Shown here: positions 48,892 through 61,945 of the stretch, one piece after another | Layout: every line of letters starts with the position of its first letter | How positions within the stretch are numbered: the stretch's first letter is position 1 | Assembly (NCBI RefSeq): GCF_000003815.2 | Contig: NC_049986.1 | Span: 16,731,172-16,795,171 of the forward strand | Reading direction: 5' to 3' | Source of the DNA: Branchiostoma floridae | Taxonomy: Eukaryota > Chordata > Leptocardii > Amphioxiformes > Branchiostomatidae | DNA: 64,000 nt | Translations under genes and position numbers: made by a program | The notes under the pieces: generated by a model | Databases searched by the model: none | What the model saw: only the letters and a program-made list of their open reading frames with translations | Told to the model about the DNA's origin: nothing

Positions 48892-49576
48892 AACGTTGTC
48901 ATGGTTTTTGGAAGATTGCAATCAATTTTGCTTCGTCACTGTCTCCGGCAAACGACTGGTCTATCTGCTATGGTGCAGCTTACTATTCCTCATGTCGGAT
49001 AAAAAGCTACAAAGGTCGTGGTGTCTTTAATGGATCTTTTATGATTAGGTTACGAATGCATTAAACAAAACATAAAGTAAACCGACCGTTTCAGAGATGC
49101 ACACTGTCTGACATGTATAAAAGCTGGAGCAAAAACGCGGATCAACAGACAAGAAGTTTGCAACAGATCTGAGTGACTGTAAAGATCTGACGTGACAGTG
49201 ACTGTCATTCTCAAAATTGACTGTTTATCCATAGCTGATACGTTTGGGCTGATGCAAATTAGGGTTTGACCATAGTCGATATTGACTGACGAATGCCACA
49301 TGTAAAATTACCATCTTCGCGAATCAAATACAGATAGTTACGTAGTTGTCTGGACATACAAAAAATGGTTTAGATTCAAATACTAGAGATAAATGTTAGA
49401 TTATAATACACAACTTTGACGTAATACTGTGCAAATGTAAAAAAAAAATAACACAAATTCATTTTAAATCTTACAAGCAGCTCGCCTTATAGATTTTATA
49501 TCTAATGAGAAAGCCGACGCTTTCAAGAAGAAGCGAAACACATTACGTTAAGGGCACCTTAAGCTTCGCCATCGGA

Positions 49577-49740
49577 TATAATAGATTATACCGCCTTCTT
49601 CACTGCGATAGATTGTCCTGTGGGAATTGGCATCATTCAAGAAAGCACGAGGGTCAAAACCTTCATTTACCCGATTTCACTCCCACATCACGCCTTTCTG
49701 AACACACATAAATTGTCTGACAAAGATCTTATCACATTTT
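49577..49740. repeat. Paralogous block 9, copy B (partner 17440-17600)
   Basis: Collinear partner sharing 'gggtcaaaaccttcatttacc'-like sequence. Confidence 0.62.
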
Positions 49741-50333
49741 CTTTCCACATAGGAAAATGTGATGTAAAGATCTGGTTTCAATTGATTCCGATTAGTAATT
49801 ACCTCAACCAAGAAAGCCACCGAGGTGGTACCAAACATCGCATGTTACCAACGTGACTGGTCAGTCGCCTTATAAGCTCTCAGTGGACGATAATGACACG
49901 CCAGGGGGGTGGGGGGTGGCGGAGAACATTAATTTGCATTTTAACAAGGGAGATACGTATACCAAGATATACATTTATGGATTATTCTGAGAGAAAATTT
50001 AAAACTTTTGATGTAACGCAATCCAACGGTCATGTCTGTTTAATTGGCAGAGCTTGTAAAGATGAAGAGCTGACCATTGCTCTCGAAATCGCCACGGTTG
50101 GATTTCTTCCTTTCAGTTGCATCTTGCGACAGAAACTTCCAAAATACCTTATCAGCATTGCCCATTCGACGGGCAGTCTTTACGAGTTGGCAAAAGCAAG
50201 CTTGCCTACAGCCCAACGGTTGACTATCGCAAAAATGCCACATCGAAGGAAACATGGCATTCATAAAAGCTGAATTCTGTGACTGCTTCCAGTAAAAGCA
50301 TGTTAAGAGATGATCTGTACCATCTGTACTACT

Positions 50334-50660
50334 ACAGTAGCAGGAGACCAACGCAGAAGGTTGTGCACGTACATCAAGTGCCATTGGATTGTTTTTATCA
50401 TCATTATAATGTCAGGCGTATCCAGGCTGTATTGCCTCTGGAGACCTTTGCTGGAGAGATGGATGCTGCGATTATTGAGAAACGCACCCAATTTTCTGTG
50501 AAGATTTAAAACAATGTATGTTTGATGAGTGCCCTGTTGCGCCGTTACATCTTTAATCGATGTCTGAGTTTCGTTTATGATCAGCGAAAGCCACACAAAG
50601 CCCCTTTGGGTTTACTCCACACCAAAGGTACAATCTAACCTTGGACCTATTATAATCAAG
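50334..50660. repeat. Paralogous block 10, copy B (partner 18827-19160)
   Basis: About 80% identical to A over the first 175 bp. The plus-strand frame ends FSVKI-stop, where the A frame, after its shift, ends FSVEI-stop. Replacement changes dominate, so this is not evidence for a gene. Confidence 0.7.
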
Positions 50661-50868
50661 GCCAAAGTCCAGCCAGTCCAAGATGTACTGGGCAGCGTTT
50701 GGTCATCAAGTGTCTACAATTCGCCCCGACAATAAACTGAAGGACGATGAGGAAATTTCTTCTAAGATCACGAGATTAACCTACAAAACTACACAATTAG
50801 TTTGAATGTATGGAATAAATATGACACAAAATAAAATAAAAACGTTTTAAAAAGTACCCCTGTGGATG

Positions 50869-51076
50869 TGATAAGGCGAGACATGTTATTGTGCCATAGT
50901 GTAAATAATCGATTGTTTTTTATGTTCCAATTAAGACAAAAGTTGTCTTAAAGTTTTAAAGTGCATGATAAGTTGAGACATGTTATTGTGCCACACTTGT
51001 ACCGTGTACGCAATTCAGCATTTGGCTGCGAGGTATGTCGTTTTTCAATAAACCATTCATTCATTCATTCATTCAT
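50869..51076 (+). mobile_element. Retroelement-like 3' end with AATAAA and (CATT)n tail
   Basis: AATAAA at 51047-51052 is followed at once by about six CATT units (51054-51076). A polyadenylation signal leading straight into a short microsatellite is typical of LINE 3' ends. About 33 bp ('tgataag..gagacatgttatt' to 'cttgta') occurs twice, at 50869-50902 and 50966-51001. Copy B is about 440 bp longer than A across this interval, which fits an insertion. The left boundary and target duplication were not found. Confidence 0.5.
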
Positions 51077-51793
51077 ACCGGTTACCTCAATCTACAGCTT
51101 ATATTTTCATCATCATTATCTTGGGCTGCTAATGTTATTAATTTCTTGTTTATTCTTTTATCCAGGAAGCCTCTCAGAGAGCCTCTGTGTACATACATAC
51201 AAGAACTACTTCACATACATGTAACATGTACAAGACAAAAACAGATTTATGCATCAAAATATATAATCGTTATCCGTAATCGTAGTCACTTTATCCATGC
51301 CAGGTTTGGAGGTCAGGAGTCAAACCACTCTTGCTCAGAGTTTTTAAATATTGCATAGACGACGCGGTTCTTACACCTAATGGGAGTAAGTTTCCAAATA
51401 CTGGAGCATACAAGGCAAAGGAAGTTTCAGCATCATTATATTTAACGTCATCAAATATATGATGATGGTAAATGCTGAGTATTACTTGCTCAAATAATCG
51501 TTCCCTTATTAATAGCCGAATTTAAAAGACATAATAACTATCATGTGTATATAGAATATAATGGATGAAATAAATCGGCCAATGTCACGGCACATATAAT
51601 GCATAAAATACAGGTACATGCATGCTAAGAATATGTATTTTTGTACTTTTAACGACTTGCGTATGTCGCTTGTCATTTAATGTCAATGGTGAACATTTGC
51701 AGTATGATTTCCTAGTGAATGTTGTATGCACACCCCTCATGCACTTGTAAGTAGTTCTACTTTCGCTCATTTTATCACAGCGATTTGTTTTAA

Positions 51794-51840
51794 GGCGGTG
51801 GTTTTATTTGCATTTATGCATGAAACGCTGCCAGTACTCT
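51794..51840. repeat. Paralogous block 11, copy B (partner 19855-19905)
   Basis: Shares 'ggtggttttattt' and 'tttatgcatga' with copy A, in the expected order. Confidence 0.5.
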
Positions 51841-52606
51841 AAATTAGTTGCAGTAAATATCGTGAATGTCTGTATTTTGCGATCTATTATTCTACACCTT
51901 TATTCTAACAACCAATCCATAAGGTCCATAACAGTAAATAAACGGGTTTATTACTTGCCCAACATACGCTTAACTGGCACGCCATTTGGCACACGCCTGA
52001 CAGGTTTGAACTGGACTAGGGTCCGCCCTGTGTGAGTATTCGCTGCAACAGCACTGTCAATACGCCGATGAAGGTTTAAGACATCCAGGTATTACAATAA
52101 GATACGCCAAAAAGCATTTATTTAAACAACTGGATATGACTTTGGAAACGGTCAGACGTTTCAAACTTCATCCGTTGTTTTTCGCCACACAATGTACAAG
52201 ACCTACTATAATGTACAGTGTCGCTGACGAGAAACAACGGATGTTGGGGCACTGTCCTTGTGTTGATGTAGCCTATGTGGTGCCTTGTGGCAGGTTGCAA
52301 TAGCCCTGCCATTTAAAGTGGTGGTATCTCCTTCAACACGTTATTATCGTTTTACGTCCCTTTGGTGTAGCCCCAACCAAGATGTAGTGACCCCGGGTCT
52401 TCAACCAAAGGTCTCCCAGTTGCCATCTAATGGGGACCAGAAGCTCCATGAGAGTCGCTAGAAGTTGTGCCACAGGGACAATTCAACTGCCCATGCAGGC
52501 GGATGTTATTACATATAAAGACTTCAATGTAACCAGACTCTCAAACAAGACTCTCGTCGACTGTAAAGGTGTGTCCACAGTTGCGTATATGGGACCGCAT
52601 GGAAGT

Positions 52607-52759
52607 CACAGGTCGTTAGAAAAATAATACAAATTTGAAAAATATGGACAGACAACATGCCAAACGGGTTAGCTAGATATCAAAACATGGCCAGATAACT
52701 CGTTGGCATGTCATCTGTCTGTATTTGTCCCATTTGTATTATTTTTCCAACGACCTGTG
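52607..52759. mobile_element. Short palindromic inverted-repeat element, 153 bp
   Basis: CACAGGTCGTT at the left is mirrored by AACGACCTGTG at the right. Matching continues inward through AATAATACAAAT, then GACAGAC and CATGCCAA against TTGGCATG and GTCTGTC, to a short centre. Just to the right, 'atttgtattattttccaacgac' appears again (52772-52793), a partial duplicate of the right arm. No target duplication is obvious. Probably a small MITE or foldback repeat. Confidence 0.65.
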
Positions 52760-53118
52760 GACCCTGGTAGCAATTTGTATTATTTTCCAACGACTTGTGG
52801 ATCATGGAGCCTGGTAGAGCCTACGATTTACATACGGACCTCATACGCACTTGAAAATATACGCACATGTCAACCCACCTAAAAACCTCATTCCACTAGC
52901 CGGCGATCACAATTGAATTAGAGTTGTGTAATCCTTGACTTCGCAATTGGAATTTCATACAACGTATTTGATTATAACCGAAAAGACAACAAGATGCACA
53001 GAGCGTAAGAAGATTTGTTTGTTTTCTTTTGATTCGTTGAGCGCTCTGTGCGACAGATGGCAAATACCGGTGCACAAGCATATGGTCAATAAACACCAGA
53101 CGCGACCATGACGATAAG

Positions 53119-53345
53119 TGTTGATTGAAATAAAGGACACCATATATATGCATTGCAGTTTTTCAATTGACTGCTCCAGTAGCATCGGGCTCTGGTATGG
53201 TGTGTTTTACAACAGCAATGGGCAATTGCCAACGTAGCAGACGTTGACTCATCCATACACTGGTACAATTGACTGCAGAAAAGATCGATACAAGGGAGGA
53301 ATTATCATAAATTGTGAAACACTGCCTGAAACACTAGTGGGCAAT
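53119..53345. repeat. Paralogous block 12, copy B (partner 20320-20545)
   Basis: Collinear partner. The plus frame open in A is stopped here. Confidence 0.6.
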
Positions 53346-53833
53346 GGCATTACATGTATATGGCTGTCTACAGACAACTGGCGAAATGGTTTTATAGACT
53401 GTGACACCAATTTAAATTGAAAATTAATGCAGAAATGGGAAAGAACAAAATGAGGTCAAACCACAGAGATTTATCTTTCCTAAGCTGCAGTTCTCGGACG
53501 ACAGTAAAAGTCCATTGCGGGACATAACTGGTCATTTATGTCGCACAAGAGGCTGTTTTCCATTATTACGTCGACATCATTCTTATTTCTAGTGTGAATC
53601 GATCCTTACAAGTGGGCTCAGTTCCTATGAAAGGCATTTAGCAAGTGTAAGTTAAAAAATACATACGCTTAACTTAGTAAAAACATAGTGATTGAACGTA
53701 TCAAAGAATTTCAGCGTGTCATTACTTGAAATGCAATTGAACATCAATGTAGTCCTGAATAGAAGGACCATATGCTGTCGTTGACAAAACGCAGGACCAA
53801 CAGGGAACATAAAGCTGTTGAATCTTCCAAAGC

Positions 53834-53950
53834 ATTAAAGTACCATGATATACCTTGCGAGTGCAAAGGTCCACTTCAGCGCCATCTGCTCAAGTTTCAA
53901 CGATGCTTTAGTAGTTACTGTAGTGCCTTTGATAGACGCCAGTGTCATTT
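53834..53950. repeat. Paralogous block 13, copy B (partner 21190-21310)
   Basis: The minus-strand frame KASLKLEQMALKW runs into AG|GTATAT, a plausible donor that A lacks. The plus frame is also open to a TAG at 53955-53957. Confidence 0.55.
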
Positions 53951-54193
53951 GCTCTAGCTATAGCTGGGCGTTGTAAGGGGTACCTAGTTGGCAGCGCAAA
54001 AACACCATGCTAACCTAAAATTTGGCTACATTACATGTATACATTAGATCTCCAATTGCCAATTCGGACGCATACGAGCGCGCACGAAGCGTTGGACTTT
54101 CTACTGCTATGACCGCAGGAACATAATACCTAAAGCAACCACATGCCCGGGCTTGGGAGCACCAACCCAATATCATGGCACGGATTAGGTTAA

Positions 54194-54410
54194 ACACTTA
54201 CCGATGGCAATATGCTTGTGGCAGTCCCTCTTGTTCTGCACAATTAATACAAACTAATGTTGATCAACTTTGATGTAAAAGATCCACTCTCAATGTCCGA
54301 GCATCCTTCTCAGCCCACAGACTGGGCCAGAATTGCACTAGGGGTGTAATTATGCTTGCTTTGGTATGAAAGCTCAATGATACCGCAAAACGTCGTATGA
54401 CGTAAAATGC
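54194..54410. repeat. Paralogous blocks 14-15, copy B, with the conserved minus-strand splice donor
   Basis: The minus strand reads TGCCATCG|GTAAGTGT, as in A. About 30 bp farther upstream on the minus strand is TGTGCAG, an acceptor-like site, so a small exon is possible here. A has CTGTAG near the same place. Confidence 0.5.
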
Positions 54411-54724
54411 ATGCCTATGTCGTACGCTTTTGATATGCTAAACAATCCATGATCAGAGACAATGAGAAAAAATGAACGACAATATCGATGATTTTCTTTG
54501 TCTTGAGTTGGTTGGCCTAGAGTTTGGGAGAGGAAGGCCAATGAGAAAGGTGTCATTATACAAGAGCAAATTGTCCCTTTTGCTGGCTGTAAAGGACACC
54601 CAATTCGCATGCCTGGTCGGTGTTGCTCAGTTCAATCATCCCCTTGGCTCATTTTGGCACAGCTTGTTCAATTCCATCACCTCAAATGCACCGGGCACTA
54701 TCATCAAAGTCAAAGGTTATCTTA

Positions 54725-54900
54725 TATTCCCGTCGTTCTGCAAATTTCCTCAAACTTTCCCATCAGGATGACCATTCCCTCCAGGGTTTTATACACAGTC
54801 AGATGGCCTTGGACAGGATTTACGTCCTGAAATTGCCTTCACTACTAACGATTCCTGAGCGGTCCCATTACTAATGGTTAGTGGCACTGAACCGTAAATA
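54725..54900. repeat. Paralogous block 16, copy B (partner 22510-22657)
   Basis: The minus-strand frame DVNPVQGHLT continues open for about 23 more codons to a TAA. Confidence 0.55.
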
Positions 54901-55301
54901 TGAAAATCTGTTATTTCGCTGACATTGCAGAACATTTTGTACAGAATGTCCCAGCATCAAATATTTTACAAATTTACATTGAGATGAAGCAGAGGGACCA
55001 GGGAGCAGGGGGAGTCTCATCCAGTTTCCTGATAATGTGAACAGAAGTACTTGTGTTTGGCACACCTAAATACCCACATTCTTTTTACTATCTATAATGA
55101 TGAAAGTTTGGTTTGAAATCTGCCAACGTACGAATTACCGGTCACAGGTTGTCAGCGAGCAAAGACGATGCATGCAATGTCGTTTTATTGAAGCTCACAT
55201 AACTTGCTGTTTAATCTCCTTTTCTTTTCGTAAGACATCTGGTGTTGATGAATAAACACCATGGAAGAACACACACGTTTTTCATGTATGTATGGTTTGT
55301 T

Positions 55302-55460
55302 ACTGCCCTGAAGGACAGAGCATTTGGTTTCCATCACTTTCATCCGCACTGAAGGGAGATCGCTGTGGTAGAAGGTCCCTGTCACGTGAAATAGATCGTC
55401 TAATTTCCTGCCAGTAATAAAAAGGCCGTGTCACTGACAGGGGAATAGTTTACCTAGCTA
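55302..55460. repeat. Paralogous block 17, copy B (partner 23131-23290)
   Basis: The CACGTG E-box and flanking 'aaggtccctgt' and 'aaatagat' are kept. Confidence 0.7.
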
Positions 55461-57782
55461 GCCCTGCAGCTCTAATGGACGGTGGTGTGCTACCAATAAA
55501 TAAAAGGTTTAAATGGGACGCCACCTATGGTATGATGGAAGTTGGGCCCCAGTCTGAGGCGACAGGCCGTTTAGAGTGAATTACAAGACGTACGGTACGT
55601 GGGGTAACATCCAATCCCTTTCGTCTCCTTGCAAGATCAGATAGCGTGAGCAAAATCTAAGTAGCCCTCTTGGTGCAAGCTGGACAAATGATGCACCTTT
55701 AAATGAATATAGCTCTCTGGCCCTTCAAACCTTCCTTGAACTGTCGTTATATCCACAGGGGTGCAATGCTAAACATTGATGCTAACTCGCCCTAAAAGTT
55801 ACCGTACTGCAAACCATGTTTGGGTGGGGTTTTACGTTCCCAAAAGCACTCCAACACTTAGTCACTTAGGCAGGAAGTCTGCCACTGGCTTTCCCCAACC
55901 AACATGTAACATAAACGCCAACCTTTAGTAAGCCCCTGCTGTTTAGATGTTAGTATTCCACTTTGGTACCTTATTCGTAATATTCGATATACAAGAAAAG
56001 GGGACATTTGATGCACATTCAGGTACTAAACAAATCTCCCCAGGTCATCTAGGACTCAAATGTATATGGATAAGGAATACATTTTACAACCACCTTTGCT
56101 CTTGTACACTCACTGAGTCTAAATTTTGAGTTTAAAGACCTCTTTTCTTAAAGCATCGACCTTTCTTGATGTAGTGGAGGCTGTGCTTTATCGCTAAAAC
56201 ACATGCCAATCTGATGCCCCTCTGAATCCCCCTTACTACGTAATCATAGCCTTAGTCAAAGCAGGCATTTTGATTCCCTTCAGCCATAAAGAGGATGAGG
56301 TATGTCACAGAATCCGTCGGCATATTGAACTGCTCATTGAGGACAAAAATTCAGTTGACTCAAAGCAATCGCGAGTTTAAATGTTGTGTGATTAGAACAG
56401 TGTCGAATCTTCTGACACATTAATTATAGTTAGACAACTTCATAACTGGCGTTAGACTTTGTTTTGTCATGGCAAAACAAACGGATTCCACTATTTCTTG
56501 TGGAAGCACATCACATCATAATCACCGGACCAATAATACACTGGTCTAATAAGTAGGGCACTGCTGAAGTCATCATGCCCCGATTTGACCTGTTTGCCAG
56601 TAATGCCGTTAATACATTACGGTCTAGTCTAATTGGAAGGGATGACTTCGTTCAGCCTTCAGCTTAAGGGTAGGCAATTTACGGAAAAGACTACGACCCT
56701 GTAACCAATGACAAATCGAGCGATTAGTAACCCATATGTAGGTCAGCCGGACTGTTGGATTATCAACGTTATACAGCTGATAGCACGCCACAGGCTTTCC
56801 TATCCAATGTATGGTGGTGACCTGACTAGAGAAATTGGGCACTATCTAAGTGGGAATCTGGTGTTACAATGTGGTAAAGTTGTAATAGATAGTATTAATC
56901 TGTCTAAATAAGCGAGAATTAGCAAAAATGAGATTTTCGTTCTATTTATTTATATATCAATAAGTCAACATATTCTATTACCCGAGCTGACTGCAGTAAT
57001 CCATTTTCAACCCCGACCCAGTTTTTTTATGGCCACGGATTAGAGAAAATTGTTCGAATGATCCCTTCTAGGCAGGCTTTGCTGATACCAGGTAATTGTC
57101 AATATATAAGTATGTGTTATTTATCACTAAGCGCTGCGGGTACAGTTCATCAACCTGTAACTACCCACACCAACGGCCGGAGCTTCATAAAAGAGTTGCT
57201 ACAACTTGATCATGTTGGACAACCGAATAATCTTACCACGCATTGAAAGCTATTCCAAATTTCCGACTTCATCAATGATCACGTCGCCACACCTTGAACA
57301 GCTGTACATGTGTTCTGAGATTTGTGGAACTTTTTCAGAGACAAAGGCTTGAACAATCGATAGACAGGCGGGGCGATGAGACCGCCCCAGTTTCTACTTC
57401 TAATGATCGATTTGGATCTGATTGATATATGCACGTCGTAAACATAGTTGAAAATCTATAAATTCCGGCAACCGATAAATTACATTCATAACCGGTGTTA
57501 AAATTTGTATTTTGACCAGCTTCTGATTCTGGAAGGCAACCATGCTTTATCGAAGAATACGCATCTGCCAGGCAGCCTGCTATGACGGCCTGTATGTATA
57601 GGTAACGATAGCATGAACCTGCTATATCAACAGTTGCGTAAAGCTCGCGCCGGATGTGCGAAAATTCGTGGGAGACAATTAATAAGAGATTAAACAGTCA
57701 TATTGTGACTGACAATAATCATCACTACACATTTGTAGTCGAGAACATGAAAAGGTACCTTTTGGGTGTGTTCTATTGCCAA
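55461..57782. other. No gene seen
   Basis: Collinear with the A interval that holds the SINE. No SINE was found here. Frames do not exceed 72 codons. Confidence 0.5.
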
Positions 57783-58200
57783 AGGAAGTAGGCGGATGTG
57801 AGAAATTGACCAGGAGGTAGGAAATATGTCGTCCGATTTTAGCTAAGAGAATTCGATGACAATGGCAAGGGTCGTTACGCCCACCCTAGCCGTATGCATA
57901 GCTCAGTTCCGCTATCAATTCTCACCGGGTGCCACTTCGCTCTTTAGTATTGAGGATCAGCACCTCCGTGGAATTGCAAGATTAGACAGGGAATGAAAGT
58001 TTGATGGACCTTTCCGCCTTCCTAAGCTGACCTGTATTACGAGACAAGTGCGGCTTTTACTGACAGCGGAAAGGTCATATATAGGGTCTGGTCAATGTGT
58101 TAAGTAAGCAGCTTTACAGACATCTCTGGCTGTCGCACATCAATAGAAGCCGTCCGCCCCTGCCTATCATTTTGTGATGGGTTGGCATGTAATGGATCAT
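57783..58200. repeat. Paralogous block 18, copy B (partner 24915-25320)
   Basis: Best conserved block; see the A partner. Identity drops after about 58045, where B has a short segment not found in A. Confidence 0.8.
57890..57996 (+). CDS. Candidate terminal exon or exon relic, weakly cadherin-like, copy B
   Basis: Same acceptor (CCCTAG), same 34-codon frame and same TGA as 25014-25120. It carries SPGATSLFSIEDQH and ends in LDRE before the stop, closer to the cadherin LDRE motif than the LDKE of copy A. No neighbouring cadherin exon (for example one with DxNDNxP) was seen. Confidence 0.25.
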
Positions 58201-59745
58201 GCAGAGTTTTTCAACTTCTTAGAAATGACAGGTAAGCAAGGGCACAATAACTACCGCCATCCCTACTACTTCAAAATTTCCTAATTCATATGCATCATCA
58301 ATAATTGTAAGTTTTATAGGTAATTTGTAAAAGTTGACGAAAGGACTCCATATTTTTACATTGCATATAGAGAAACTCTAAACATAGTAGTTAACCGGCT
58401 TTGTGACAATAATATAAAAAAAAATAAGCCCATGTGATAGTACTGCGGTCGCGAGAATAACAAACTAGATGCATCTAGTGGGTTTAAAAAATCTGCACAC
58501 TGCAGTAGCATTTATAGCTATTAGCAACATGTTGAATAAATAAATCACTGCTTTATGTTTTGTAATTAACTTGAACTAGAGATCTTGAATGCGAAAGTAA
58601 GGGTTAACCCACCGGGATAGTTAAACGGCAGTCTTCCAACTGAGGACAATCGGTACTACACACCACTGCCTATAGGCCTATCGGTGTGTCCCTCTCCTTC
58701 TTATGGACAAAGCGATGGATAACACTAGTACCACACTTCCCTCCCGGGCGATATCGTCACTTCTGTCTTGTACTGATAGTACTATCATCACTTCTGGAAT
58801 TGTACGTAGGATGGTCCGATAAATGTGGTATCTGCCAGCACAGTTGCTACAATATAAAACGTAATAAGTCATTCGCTAGCATATGTCTCACTTGTTGAAG
58901 AACCGTTGGCAAAAAATAAAAGAATCCCTCCCTACCTTATCTATCGCCTCCCCATCTTCCCACAGCGTGACTATGCAGATAGTCCTAAACCATTCCGGGA
59001 TCCCTACAGAATATAAAACAGCAGATGGGCGCATAATAAGTTTCATAGATCGTAAACTGAAATTATGGCGGAAAGATAAGTACATGTACTTGTAATTTTC
59101 TTAATGAGGCAGAGTAAATTATAAGATCTCGACTTAACAACAAGCAACAATAATGAGAAGGTAGACATGCATTAACTTATTAAGGTAATCATTAAAACTG
59201 CTCATGTTTTGCAGGTAGGAATGACAAATTACTATGTATGCTCTAAAGTCCTAAAGACTGCAAACATGTCACGAAATTCCATGTGATATTTCAATCTTAA
59301 CTAGCTATTGTGTAACATAATCTATCTAAGCACCAGAGCCACAATGGGTTATGAAATAGCAATCACTAGCTACTGGTGTGGGTGGCTATGCTTAAGCTAC
59401 AGTAGGGAACACGTGAACAACATTGGATGACAAACGAGTGCCCTTACGAGTATGACACAAGATTAGCCAACACTCTCGTAGGACTAAACTAATAAATTGG
59501 GCAAATGATGCACAGATGCAGAAATATACCATTTTCTTGTTTAGGAAGCATTATGCACTTGAGTTTGTAGTGACAAACATTGGATACTGGAGGTATTGGT
59601 TGTGGTTCCTTATTAGCAACTTGCTTTGGAACTGTAAGTTTTTTGTAGTAAGCTTTGGAAAATGACAGATAAGTTTCTAAACGAGGGGGAAAGAAAGATA
59701 GACACACCTATATAGATACAGCATCAATATAGAGATGCGTACATG

Positions 59746-59790
59746 GATAGGTAGATATAGATTGATGTATGAGTAGATAGATAGATATAC
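59746..59790. repeat. GATA-type microsatellite
   Basis: Imperfect GATA/GATT repeats with a clean stretch at 59774-59787. Confidence 0.75.
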
Positions 59791-60152
59791 AAGCCACCAT
59801 AACTTTCCCAATATTCAAGGTAGGGGGACATGCTGATATTACCTCTAGGCACCAACAGTCCATCTTACTTCTTATGGTCGATCACGAATATTAGATTCTG
59901 ATCAATCATCCATGCATTCATTAGAATAAAGGCGTATCTTTCATCTTTGCTGTAGGTATATTTATCAGCTTGGACGGTAGCTCCCCTCATTTGTTTTGCT
60001 CCAACTACTGAATTTAAGAGGCGTGCAAACATGTTCATAACTCAACATCCTTTGCATTATTGGCAACGTGGTGGTCGATCACGATCGTTATTTTCTCTTA
60101 CGATAAAGCGCAAAACGGAACTTATTGTAGCGGACGAAGTGGAAAGGTCATT

Positions 60153-60345
60153 AAGGAGACGGATGAAAAAGCACGACATTGATGTTGGGTGGCAAAGGTG
60201 TATTTAGCGTAGTGGACGAAAACGTGTTTAATGGAGTTTTTGTGGATAAGTTGTGCCTGAATTGCCTGATACCACATTAAGCTTAATCGTTCGAACTAAC
60301 ATAAGGCCGTAAGAGTTATAGTCCTTTTACTTGGAATAGATTTTA
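60153..60345. repeat. Paralogous block 19, copy B (partner 26697-26875)
   Basis: Collinear partner, weakly conserved. Confidence 0.5.
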
Positions 60346-61869
60346 CTACAACTTTATGTGGCGTGAGTTATTGTCTCCGTGGAAAACACCAAACCCAACG
60401 TATCAACATAGTTCTCGTGCGCAAGTCCTCACACCTATGGGAATTGGTACGTCATTGATTAGTCTGTACCCTTCTGCTCAGATTATTGTTTTCAGTGTCG
60501 TTGCGTGCATTCATGTGCAGCAATATACATAAACTTACAAGGAGCAGTATAATTTATCAACTATATAATGAACACAAGAGCTTTAATATTTTTCATCGTA
60601 TCTCCTTATGTAAAAACATTCTTGTGCATTGCCTCTACATGTCCTACAAATAACAATTTATGGGTCTTTAATACTAGTTTATACCGTGTTAACGGTGTTA
60701 TGTACATCTTTAGATGCCAAAATATGAGATGAGTAGAAGAATGCAATCGTAGCCTACTGTTTCTCGTGGTATAGTCCTGTGGGCTACATATTAATCAGTC
60801 CACAGTCAGAAGTATTTAGAATAAGGTAAATGTTTTCTTGGCGTCGCAATCTTGTTGTTTTAACAATGTTTGCACAATAGTCCATTACCATAGGTAGCCA
60901 AAGGAGTGTACTTTACTCTTTACTACTGTAAACTACCAAAACTCTAAGTATTTAAGATCAGACCAAAGTTTTTGTGGCTATTAGTATTCATGTATGCGCA
61001 GAATTGAACAAAACCGTTCAAATTCAGAGAACATTACCATGAAGGTGATATTGTCATGCTCTCAAAGTTCGCCGGAAAGTCTTCCTTCCAGACAAAATAT
61101 CCCGAGGTTGAATGCCAAAACTGCGATCAATACGCAATTTTAACGTCGTGGGGGATGTAGGCGGAAGCAAGATCCCAGCTGGGGTACAGCCACAAGCTAT
61201 TTATTTTCAATCGCCCGGGAATAGGGTTCCCGCCTGTGTTATTTCTAGCCGTGAGCAAGGTTGGCAGATTCCTGGCAATATGGGTACCGCCACTGAGGCT
61301 ATTTTTATTTTAACGGTAAAAGGTCTGATTTATCACAGTACACTATCATGAAATTGTCTTCTGCAGGTTCTTTTTCTGTTAATTTGGTGTTTTCTGTAGG
61401 TTAGCAACTTGAGCCAAAGCTGTATTGTAGTCACCTATGATATATTATCCTAAACGCTTGAAATCCCATCGGAATCTGAGATTACTGTCTCATAACACGG
61501 TGCAGTTTCCACGAAGCCAGTCTATATTTTTACTGAACCTATGCAATACGCCGCTTCAGTATCTACCAGTCTCAAACGAGAAAGAAGCAGTTGCAAGTTT
61601 AAGTATGTTTACAAGTTTGACTGGTTCGACTGTACATTTATCACTAAAAATGTGATAAAGGCAGGAAATGATAATGAAAATTCCTTGACTCAAACAACGT
61701 TCAAAGTTCCGCCGCCTGCTCATTAACTTTGACCTTTCCCGTTGTTACCATGCTAATCATCACTTAAACCCTTGTTCAATAGGGCCTAAAATAAATTCTG
61801 AAACTAGCATTTTGCTGTTTATGGAAACAGGTGTGTTTTCATAGTTCTGGACTGCAGGTTATTGATGTC

Positions 61870-61893
61870 ATGCAAATGAGCCAACATGGCGGC
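61870..61893 (+). promoter_or_regulatory. Octamer plus YY1-type sites
   Basis: ATGCAAAT (61870-61877) is a perfect POU octamer. AACATGGCGGC (61883-61893) fits the YY1 consensus AANATGGCGGC. They lie 5 bp apart and 10 bp before a perfect hairpin. Function is not shown; both could belong to an unrecognised repeat. Confidence 0.3.
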
Positions 61894-61902
61894 AATTTGG
61901 TG

Positions 61903-61945
61903 ATGTCCTGTAGGTGTTTTTTCTTTAAAAACACCTACAGGACAT
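61903..61945. repeat. Perfect 19-bp inverted repeat with 5-nt loop
   Basis: ATGTCCTGTAGGTGTTTTT (61903-61921) is mirrored exactly at 61927-61945. The shape could be two abutting transposon ends or a fresh foldback. Confidence 0.9.

Larger units (their letters stand above)
58201..61869. other. No gene seen
   Basis: Apart from block 19 and the GATA tract nothing is recognised. The part near 58700 matches the hypothetical frame of copy A only weakly. Confidence 0.45.

Noticed and set aside
49893-50273. 126-codon plus-strand frame
   Set aside because: No domain or signal, no matching frame in copy A, and this length is expected by chance in 64 kb.
50279-50509. 76-codon frame similar to copy A after a 2-base shift
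   Set aside because: It ends at the same stop in both copies, but replacement changes outnumber silent ones about six to one, and the opposite strand is equally open.
61870-61877. Working enhancer, from the octamer motif alone
   Set aside because: An 8-bp match is expected about once or twice by chance in a window this size. It is reported only because of its neighbours.
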